Part shown: positions 14,365-19,847 of the stretch, in pieces
How the letters are laid out: each line of letters opens with the position of its first letter
How positions within the stretch are numbered: position 1 is the stretch's first letter
Assembly (NCBI GenBank): GCA_964385995.1
Contig: CAYLRF010000032.1
Location: forward strand, 1 to 19,847
Direction: 5' to 3'
From: CAYLRF01 sp964385995
GTDB lineage: Bacteria; Bacillota; Clostridia; Lachnospirales; Lachnospiraceae
Length of the DNA stretch: 19,847 nt
The notes under the pieces: generated by a model
The model's database searches: none
What the model was told of the DNA's origin: nothing
Seen by the model: the letters and a program-made list of their open reading frames with translations, nothing else
Program-made: the position numbers and the translations under genes

Positions 14365-16083
14365 ATGGCCCGAAAAGAGCTTAAGTGGCTGCAAAGCGCG
14401 GCCGACGGTAAAAAACGTTATATCGTCATCATTACCTTGCTTAGAGTTATCCTGAGCGTGAGCGGCGTCGCGTTCGCCCTGATTTTACGGGAAGTGATAG
14501 ACTTCGCCGTGGCGGGCGATAAAGACAGCTTCTTTTTTTATGTCGGCGCGGCGATATGCCTCGTGGCGCTTCAGATAATATTAAGAGCGGTTGACAGACA
14601 GCTTTCCGAGAGTACTAGAGCGGACATAGAAAACGCCTGTAAGTTAAAGGTCTATTCGGGGCTTTTGGAGAAAGATTTCGCCTCCGTAAACGCGAGACAC
14701 TCCTCCAAGTGGATGAGCCGCATAACTTCCGATACCGTCGTCTGCGCGAACGGCATAGTCGATATCATACCGGGCGTCACGTCTCTTGCGGTGAAAATGG
14801 TGTCGGCCTTCGCCATGATCCTTACGCTTGAGCCGAAACTCGCCTTTATACTTCTCCCCCTCGGGTTATTCGCCTTTCTTTTCACCTCCGTATTCAGAAA
14901 GAAAATGAAAAGCCTGCATAAGGACGTTCAGGAAAAGGACGCCGATCTTCGCGCCTATATGCAGGAAAACTTAGGAAGCCTTCTCGTCCTGAAGGCATTT
15001 TCCGCCGAAAAAGACAGCGAGAAAAAAGCGGATGAGAAGATGGCGGCTCATAAGAGAGCGCGGATGAAAAGAGCCGTATTCTCAAACGCCGCGAACTTAG
15101 GGTTTTCCGTGGCGATGAATGCCGTCTATCTTATAGGGGGTGTGATTTATTGCGGATACGGTATTTTGAACGGACGTGTCACGTACGGGACATTTACCGC
15201 CATTTTGCAGCTTGTGGGTCAGATACAGTCGCCGCTAGCGAACATCACGGGATATCTGCCCAGATATTACGCCATGATTGCGAGCGCGGAGCGGCTTATG
15301 GACGCCGAGAAGTATGAGGACGACTGTCGGGGAGAGTCACTTACCGCGGGCGAAGCGGAAAAATATTACCGCGATGAGTTTATCGGAATCGACTTCAGGC
15401 ATGTGACATTTACTTATCCTTCCGGGGAGGAACGCGCGGATCGGACATTGGCGCTAAAGGATCTTTGTCTCAGCGTTAAAAAAGGCGATTATACGGCGTT
15501 CGCGGGGGAATCGGGCTGCGGAAAATCGACCGTTTTAAAGCTCATTTTGGGTCTCTACGATCCGGATGAGGGCGAGTGCGTGATCGAGGGGAAAAGCGGT
15601 GAAAAGCGAATCGACGCGTCTTTTAGGAGACTTTTCGCTTATGTTCCGCAAGGAAATTATCTCTTAAGCGGCACCATACGTGAGATCGTGACCTTCGCGG
15701 ATAAGAGCCGCGCGCGGGACGATAAAGCGATAGAAAAGGCGCTTCGAATAGCGTGCGCTTATGATTTCGTAAACGGGCTTGATGAGGGTACGGATACTGT
15801 CCTGGGAGAAAAGGGTCAGGGCATATCGGAAGGCCAGATGCAAAGGCTCGCCATCGCGAGAGCGGTGTTTTCGAAAAGGCCGATCCTTCTTCTCGACGAG
15901 GCCACCGGTGCGCTCGATGAAGAAACCGAAAGCCGCGTGCTCGCAAACTTAAAGAGCATGACGGATAAGACGGTCATCATCGTAACGCACAGGAAAAAGG
16001 CCTTCGAGATCTGCGATAAAATCATATACTTCACGGAAGGAGGCGTAAGGGCGAAGTCGCCTCGCGGACAAAACCCTTTGTGA
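14365..16083 (+). CDS. ABC exporter, fused membrane and ATPase domains
   Basis: A 572-residue half-transporter of type IV/exporter fold. Hydrophobic segments are visible near residues 18-48, 56-75, 133-175 and 240-295. The ATPase domain is complete: Walker A GESGCGKSTV near 381-390, signature ISEGQMQRLAIARAV near 486, Walker B ILLLDEATGALD near 506-517, and switch His542 in IIVTHR. It would work as a homodimer. No N-terminal C39 peptidase domain is present, so any leader cleavage needs a separate enzyme, which fits the peptidase encoded 6 bp upstream. It ends only 6 bp from the convergent argG stop, with no terminator between. The substrate is unknown; peptide export is inferred from neighbours. 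Confidence 0.93.
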   Translation: MARKELKWLQSAADGKKRYIVIITLLRVILSVSGVAFALILREVIDFAVAGDKDSFFFYVGAAICLVALQIILRAVDRQLSESTRADIENACKLKVYSGLLEKDFASVNARHSSKWMSRITSDTVVCANGIVDIIPGVTSLAVKMVSAFAMILTLEPKLAFILLPLGLFAFLFTSVFRKKMKSLHKDVQEKDADLRAYMQENLGSLLVLKAFSAEKDSEKKADEKMAAHKRARMKRAVFSNAANLGFSVAMNAVYLIGGVIYCGYGILNGRVTYGTFTAILQLVGQIQSPLANITGYLPRYYAMIASAERLMDAEKYEDDCRGESLTAGEAEKYYRDEFIGIDFRHVTFTYPSGEERADRTLALKDLCLSVKKGDYTAFAGESGCGKSTVLKLILGLYDPDEGECVIEGKSGEKRIDASFRRLFAYVPQGNYLLSGTIREIVTFADKSRARDDKAIEKALRIACAYDFVNGLDEGTDTVLGEKGQGISEGQMQRLAIARAVFSKRPILLLDEATGALDEETESRVLANLKSMTDKTVIIVTHRKKAFEICDKIIYFTEGGVRAKSPRGQNPL

Positions 16084-16089
16084 AGTCGA

Positions 16090-17136
16090 TCAGTCTGAGA
16101 GCTTTGACTCGGCGTCCGCGAGTTTTATCGCTCTTACCTTAAGCGGAAGTCCGAATAATGTTATGAAGCCGTCCGCGTCATGATGATCATAGAGTTCGCC
16201 TGTCGTGAAGCTCGCGAGAGATTTATCGTAAAGTGAGTAGGGGGACGTCGTCCCGGCCTTTATGATATTGCCCTTATAGAGCTTCATTTTCACGGTGCCC
16301 GTCACGTACTTTTGCGTGGACGAGACGAAAGACTGGATCGCCTCGCGAAGCGGTGTGAACCATTTGCCCTCATAGACGATCTGAGCGAATCTGCTGCCGA
16401 GTTCCTTTTTCATTTCCAAAGTCTCGCGATCGAGGATGAGTTCCTCCAGCTGCCTGTGAGCCTCCATGAGGATGGTTCCGCCGGGTGTCTCATATACGCC
16501 GCGCGATTTCATGCCGACGACGCGATTTTCCACGATGTCCACTATACCGATTCCGTGTTTTCCGCCAAGCGCGTTCAGCTTCCTTATGATATCCGAGACT
16601 TTCATTTTCTCTCCGTTTAAAGAGACGGGCACGCCGCTTTCAAAAGACATCGTGATATACTCGCCTTCATCGGGTGCCTTCTCGGGCGTCACGCCGAGCA
16701 CGAGCAGATGTTCGTAATTCGGCTCGTTCGCCGGATCCTCAAGCTCCAGCCCCTCGTGGCTTATGTGCCACAGGTTGCGGTCGCGGCTGTAGCTGTGACT
16801 TGCGTCAAAAGGAAGAGTAATGCCGTGAGCCTTGCAATATTCGATTTCGTCCTCGCGTGACTGCATGGTCCATTTATCCGTCATTCTCCAGGGAGCTATG
16901 ATCTTAAGGTCGGGGGCCAGAGCCTTGATGGAAAGCTCGAAACGTATCTGATCGTTACCCTTTCCCGTCGCGCCGTGGCAGATCGCCGTCGCGCCTTCCT
17001 TTCTCGCGATTTCCACTAATTTTTTTGCTATGACGGGACGCGCCATGGATGTTCCGAGCAGGTATTTATTTTCATAAACGGCGCCCGCCTGCACGCACGG
17101 CATGATAAAATCGTCGCAGAACTCATCCGTGATATC
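16090..17136 (-). CDS. argG: Argininosuccinate synthase, start lost in gap
   Basis: ArgG joins citrulline and aspartate with ATP to make argininosuccinate, the penultimate step of arginine synthesis. Visible are 348 residues: DEFCDDFIMPCVQAG, LGTSMARPVIAKK, CHGATGKGNDQIRFE, APWRMTDKW, SYSRDRNLWHISHEG and YETPGGTILMEAH, all characteristic. The reading frame stays open to the edge of the N run at 17136. Against the usual length of about 400-410 aa, roughly 60 N-terminal residues are missing, including the AYSGGLDTS ATP loop. This is an assembly gap, not a damaged gene. It faces the ABC exporter gene at its 3' end and diverges from argC. Confidence 0.96.
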   Translation of the reverse strand, partial: DITDEFCDDFIMPCVQAGAVYENKYLLGTSMARPVIAKKLVEIARKEGATAICHGATGKGNDQIRFELSIKALAPDLKIIAPWRMTDKWTMQSREDEIEYCKAHGITLPFDASHSYSRDRNLWHISHEGLELEDPANEPNYEHLLVLGVTPEKAPDEGEYITMSFESGVPVSLNGEKMKVSDIIRKLNALGGKHGIGIVDIVENRVVGMKSRGVYETPGGTILMEAHRQLEELILDRETLEMKKELGSRFAQIVYEGKWFTPLREAIQSFVSSTQKYVTGTVKMKLYKGNIIKAGTTSPYSLYDKSLASFTTGELYDHHDADGFITLFGLPLKVRAIKLADAESKLSD

Positions 17137-17236
17137 NNNNNNNNNNNNNNNNNNNNNNNNNNNNNNNNNNNNNNNNNNNNNNNNNNNNNNNNNNNNNNNN
17201 NNNNNNNNNNNNNNNNNNNNNNNNNNNNNNNNNNNN
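17137..17236. other. Assembly gap (100 N) hiding the argG start
   Basis: Exactly 100 N, but here the flanks are not duplicated. About 60 codons of argG plus its ribosome site should lie here, so the missing sequence is probably about 200 bp or more and the N count is a placeholder. Confidence 0.85.
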
Positions 17237-17243
17237 CGTGCAT

Positions 17244-17272
17244 ACTATAGACTTGTTTTTGCATAAAATCAA
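17244..17272 (-). promoter_or_regulatory. argG promoter
   Basis: On the minus strand TTGATT (+ strand 17267-17272), a 17-bp spacer and TATAGT (+ strand 17244-17249). Good sigma-A form. It lies just upstream of the gap that holds the argG start, in an A/T-rich block of about 90 bp that contrasts with the surrounding DNA. Confidence 0.55.
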
Positions 17273-17324
17273 GCGAAATTTGCAAATCCCTTGCATTTTA
17301 TTCATTTTCAATGTATTATTATGC
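17260..17324. promoter_or_regulatory. Possible ArgR/AhrC operator region between argG and argC
   Basis: Two imperfect inverted repeats overlap the divergent promoters. One runs from 17260 to 17284, bounded by TGCA at each end. The other runs from 17293 to 17324, with half-sites GCATTTTATTCATT and AATGTATTATTATGC. Both are A/T-rich with ATTCAT-like cores, which is the general look of arginine repressor boxes. Regulator identity is inferred from the genes served. The leader from about 17325 to 17520 holds no other element I can name. Confidence 0.35.
17291..17319 (+). promoter_or_regulatory. Possible argC promoter
   Basis: TTGCAT (17291-17296), 17 bp, then TATTAT (17314-17319). The -10 is good and the -35 weak. 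It would leave a leader of about 195 nt before argC, and it stands back to back with the argG promoter. Confidence 0.4.
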
Positions 17325-17520
17325 GGATTTATGAGGTTCGCAAAAAAGACGCGGGAGAGCCTGCGACTGACTTAAGGGACGCGGAGGCGATAGCAGCTTT
17401 CCCTTTTTAGAGGTTAAGGTCACGCGGCCTGCCGCGAACGGCGCAAATCCCGAAATTCAAGACGGTGTCATTAAGGGGTCGGTGTCAGGCGGGCTATAAA
17501 AGTAAAAGGAGTTTGTAAGG

Positions 17521-18561
17521 ATGATAAAAGCGGGAATCATCGGATCTACCGGATACGCGGGAGGCGAGCTGGTAAGGATATTATCGGGACATAAGGACGT
17601 CAAGGTTATATGGCTCGGATCGAAAAGCTACGTCGGTCAAAGCTACGCTAAAGTTTATCCGAACATGTCGGGCGTAACGGGTGATGTATGTAAAGAGGAT
17701 GATATCGCGGCCTTGGCAAATGAAGCCGACGTAATATTTACCGCGACGCCGCAGGGACTGTGTTCGTCGATGGTGAGTGAAGATATCCTGCGAAAGACGA
17801 GAATCATCGACTTAAGCGCGGATTTCAGGCTGAAGGACGTCTCGGTGTATGAGAAGTGGTACGGGATAAAGCACGAAAGTCCAAAGTTTTTGCCGGAGGC
17901 TGTTTACGGGCTGTGCGAGATCAACAGGAGCGATGTGAAGGGCGCCCGTCTCGTGGCGAACCCGGGGTGTTATACGACATGCTCCATCCTCACTGTTTAT
18001 CCGCTCGCGAAGGAAAAACTCATAGATATGAAAAGTCTTGTCATAGACGCCATATCCGGAGCGTCGGGCGCGGGCAGGGGAGCGAAGACGGAAAATCTTT
18101 TCTGTGAGATAAACGAGAATGTCAAGGCTTACAAAGTTGCCTCGCACAGGCATACTCCCGAGATCGAGGAACAGCTCTCCTACGCTTCGGGAGAGGACGT
18201 AAGACTTAGTTTCACGCCTCATCTCGCGCCGTTTAACAGAGGGATACTCGTCACGGCTTACGCTTCCCTTAAAGAGGGCGTTACCGGTGAGAATATTCGG
18301 GAGGCTTATGAGAAATATTACGGGGATGAGAGATTCATCCGACTTTTGGGAGAGGGAGTATGCCCCGAGACAAGATGGGTAGAGGCAAGTAATTACGTAG
18401 ATATAGGATATGTCGTCGACGGACGCACGGGCAGGGTCATCATGATGGGAGCCTTGGACAATCTCATAAAGGGCGCGGCCGGACAGGCGGTTCAAAACAT
18501 GAACATCATGTTCGGACTGGATGAGGCTGAGGGCATCGGCATGGCCCCGATGTTCCCGTAG
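17521..18561 (+). CDS. argC: N-acetyl-gamma-glutamyl-phosphate reductase
   Basis: ArgC (346 aa) reduces N-acetylglutamyl phosphate to the semialdehyde with NADPH, the third arginine step. The Rossmann motif GSTGYAGGE is at residues 8-16. The catalytic Cys150 is in NPGCYTT, and the catalytic His is at 209 within ASHRHTPEI. Length is that of the stand-alone bacterial enzyme. ATG 17521 follows AAAGGAG. It starts the argC-GNAT-argJ run, with 563 bp to the next gene. No terminator with a T-run follows; a small hairpin at 18588-18604 (GGATTT/AAATCC) lacks one. Confidence 0.97.
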   Translation: MIKAGIIGSTGYAGGELVRILSGHKDVKVIWLGSKSYVGQSYAKVYPNMSGVTGDVCKEDDIAALANEADVIFTATPQGLCSSMVSEDILRKTRIIDLSADFRLKDVSVYEKWYGIKHESPKFLPEAVYGLCEINRSDVKGARLVANPGCYTTCSILTVYPLAKEKLIDMKSLVIDAISGASGAGRGAKTENLFCEINENVKAYKVASHRHTPEIEEQLSYASGEDVRLSFTPHLAPFNRGILVTAYASLKEGVTGENIREAYEKYYGDERFIRLLGEGVCPETRWVEASNYVDIGYVVDGRTGRVIMMGALDNLIKGAAGQAVQNMNIMFGLDEAEGIGMAPMFP

Positions 18562-18599
18562 GACGAGGTGTGGTTCCGGACGCGCGGGGATTTTCGCGA

Positions 18600-18987
18600 A
18601 ATCCGAACATTGGACGGGAGCCGTGGGGCACGCAGCGTCGGACAACCGTGACATCACTTTTTATGCTGATGGCGTTTTATCCAGGCAGCGTTTTATTCCA
18701 ACATCATTTTATGCTGTCAGAGCTAAAGAGCCTGACTCACGACAGGTTTGAATGTCGGTGGCGTGTTCCGGCGGGTCAAAGGGTTCGTTCACCTTGCCTC
18801 AGTATGCGGATGAAATACGATATCAGAGCAAAGGCCCTTGAAACACGACAGATTCACATTCAGGTGGGAGAAGTGGGCTTTCTGCTCGCCACAATATAAG
18901 GATGAAGCAGGAAAGTCTCTGTAAAATCCGAATATGGGACAGTACTCACCAAGTGCGCAGCGTCAACGAACAGTAATATCACTTTTC
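18600..18987 (+). repeat. Mosaic of decayed repeats between argC and the GNAT gene
   Basis: A 63-bp element at 18600-18662 recurs ungapped at 18925-18987, with about two thirds of bases identical by hand count (both start AATCCGAA and end with TCACTTTT-like sequence). A second pair lies inside: 18717 onward and 18823 onward share TCAGAGC, AAAG, GCC and CACGACAG. A third short pair, ACATCA followed by TTTATGCTG, is at about 18651 and 18700. A 109-codon frame crosses part of it, but it lacks a ribosome site and I do not call a gene. Probably a worn intergenic repeat family. Confidence 0.6.
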
Positions 18988-19044
18988 GCGCCGAGACCGT
19001 TATAAAGGGAATAAGATCAGTGCCGACAATTACCTGACACATAT

Positions 19045-19110
19045 GGTACGCGTAAGGTACATAGAAGGTACGTAAAGGGTACATAAAGGGTACATAGAGG
19101 CACATAAGCA
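19045..19110 (+). repeat. Tandem array, six 11-bp units, ahead of the GNAT gene
   Basis: Units start every 11 bp from 19045, with consensus GGTACATAAAG; the last is diverged (GCACATAAGCA). The array ends 14 bp before the ATG at 19125 and so occupies the leader or promoter. Eleven base pairs is close to one helical turn, so any protein site in the unit would repeat on the same face of the DNA. Confidence 0.9.
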
Positions 19111-19124
19111 GGGGGCGGGATTTC

Positions 19125-19568
19125 ATGATCAGGACAATGACTAAGGATGATTACGATGAGGTACGGGCCCTCTGGCTTGGAATAAAGGGCTTCGCAATAA
19201 GGAGCGTGGATGATTCGAGGGAGGGCATAAGGCGTTTCTTAGAGAGAAATCCGAAGACCAGCGTGGTCGCCGTAGAGGACGGAAAGATAGTGGGAAGTAT
19301 CCTGTGCGGGCACGACGGGCGAAGAGGCTGCCTTTATCACGTATGCGTGGCCGAGGAGTATCGAAAGAGAGGAATAGGCAAAAGCATGGTTCTCGCCGCC
19401 GTCAGCGCGCTTGAGGCGGAGAAGATCAGCAAGGTCTCACTCGTCGCATTTACGGACAATGACATCGGAAATGCCTTCTGGAAGGAAATAGGCTGGGAGA
19501 TGAGACGCGACATAAATTACTACGACCTCACGTTAAATGCGGAAAACACGACCGCGTTTAACGCGTAG
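19125..19568 (+). CDS. GNAT-family N-acetyltransferase between argC and argJ
   Basis: A 147-residue GCN5-related acetyltransferase. The acetyl-CoA binding loop is EEYRKRGIGKSMV (R/Q-x-x-G-x-G/A pattern), after strand GCLYHVCVAEE; the C-terminal part has AFWKEIGWEMRRDINYYDL. The N-terminal half contains MIRTMTKDDYDEVRALW and SVDDSREGI. It lies between argC and argJ, and I recall close relatives at the same place in other Lachnospiraceae, so a link to arginine synthesis is likely. It is much shorter than classical ArgA, and ArgJ can already supply acetylglutamate, so an anaplerotic or unrelated acetylation role is open. The ribosome site is poor (only a G-run before ATG). Its last codons and stop are duplicated downstream. 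Confidence 0.88.
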   Translation: MIRTMTKDDYDEVRALWLGIKGFAIRSVDDSREGIRRFLERNPKTSVVAVEDGKIVGSILCGHDGRRGCLYHVCVAEEYRKRGIGKSMVLAAVSALEAEKISKVSLVAFTDNDIGNAFWKEIGWEMRRDINYYDLTLNAENTTAFNA

Positions 19569-19634
19569 ATATAAAGTCTCTGTGTTCGTATCGCATGTGT
19601 CGGGAAACGGAACACGACCGCGTTTAACGCGTAG
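19545..19634 (+). repeat. 24-bp duplication of the GNAT stop region, with palindrome
   Basis: The 24 bases at 19545-19568, which encode the last residues and stop of the GNAT protein, recur exactly at 19611-19634, 66 bp later. Both copies contain the palindrome CGCGTTTAACGCG and are followed closely by ATATAAAG. The second copy lies 45 bp before the argJ start. Confidence 0.9.
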
Positions 19635-19679
19635 CGTAAATATAAAGGCCGGAAACGAGGAAAGAAGAGAAAGGAAATT

Positions 19680-19847
19680 ATGGGAACGAAGGAAAAATCG
19701 GAAACGGCAAACGGATATCACGTGAAAAGAATACCGGGCGGAGTGACCGCCCCGAAGGGTTTTTACGCGTCAGGGGCGGCCGCCGGAATTAAGTATGAGG
19801 GCAGGGACGACATGGCGCTTATTTACAGTGACGTACCCTGTGAAGCG
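19680..19847 (+). CDS. argJ: Glutamate N-acetyltransferase / ornithine acetyltransferase, 5' part
   Basis: The first 56 codons of ArgJ, cut by the window edge. ArgJ moves the acetyl group from acetylornithine to glutamate, and in bifunctional forms also makes acetylglutamate from acetyl-CoA. The diagnostic N-terminal motif GGVTAPKGFYASG is at residues 20-32, followed by GIKYEGRDDMALIYSDVP as expected. The first 13 residues are an unremarkable polar extension. ATG 19680 follows AAAGGA. The autoprocessing Thr and active sites lie beyond the window. It continues the argC-GNAT run and supports a cyclic acetyl pathway of arginine synthesis here. Confidence 0.93.
   Translation, partial: MGTKEKSETANGYHVKRIPGGVTAPKGFYASGAAAGIKYEGRDDMALIYSDVPCEA

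Noticed and set aside
18588..18604. Hairpin after argC as terminator
   Set aside because: Only a 6-bp stem and no T-run follows.
18570..18899. 109-codon forward frame between argC and the GNAT gene
   Set aside because: No ribosome site, it crosses repeat copies, and the second repeat copy hits a stop soon after. Better explained as an intergenic repeat.

Overview
The window looks like part of a Clostridia chromosome, most likely a gut or rumen Lachnospiraceae. The reasons are short Gram-positive style genes with AGGAGG-type ribosome binding sites, frequent ATA/AGA/AGG codons, a CarD-like regulator of the gut-Firmicutes type, a PqqD/S26-peptidase/ABC cassette, and an argC-GNAT-argJ order. Placement rests on gene style and recollection, not on a search. 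The sequence is a draft scaffold with three runs of exactly 100 N. Two of them are flanked by the same 55 bp on both sides, so they are unmerged contig overlaps. The third hides the start of argG.

Layout. 1-2580: a possible 60-residue peptide gene (+), an APH-family phosphotransferase (-) with a good promoter, and a CarD-like regulator (+) closed by a clear intrinsic terminator. 2810-9965: a complete tryptophan operon, trpE-trpG-trpD-trpC-trpF-trpB-trpA, enough to convert chorismate to tryptophan. Most genes overlap by 4-8 bp; the exception is a gap of about 520 bp before trpD. 10349-12772: leuS (leucyl-tRNA synthetase). 12798-16083: four tightly packed genes encoding an HPr-kinase/PEPCK-fold ATPase, a PqqD-type peptide-binding protein, an S24/S26-type peptidase with a Ser/His arrangement, and an ABC exporter. 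These look like the handling and export machinery of a ribosomally made peptide that lacks a recognised maturase. 16090-19847: arginine genes, with argG on the minus strand diverging from argC, a GNAT acetyltransferase and the start of argJ.

The most interesting points are the kinase-PqqD-peptidase-exporter cassette, which could be a RiPP-like system with a phosphorylating step, and the separate small peptide near the left end, which is a candidate substrate of unknown relevance. The second theme is the non-coding DNA. Most long intergenic gaps hold their own array of short repeats: 7 x 19 bp before trpE, four degenerate units of about 42 bp before trpD, 4 x 38 bp growing out of the 3' end of trpA, 6 x 11 bp before the GNAT gene, and a copied GNAT stop region before argJ. 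No rRNA, tRNA, CRISPR array, transposase or recognisable T-box or trp attenuator was found.
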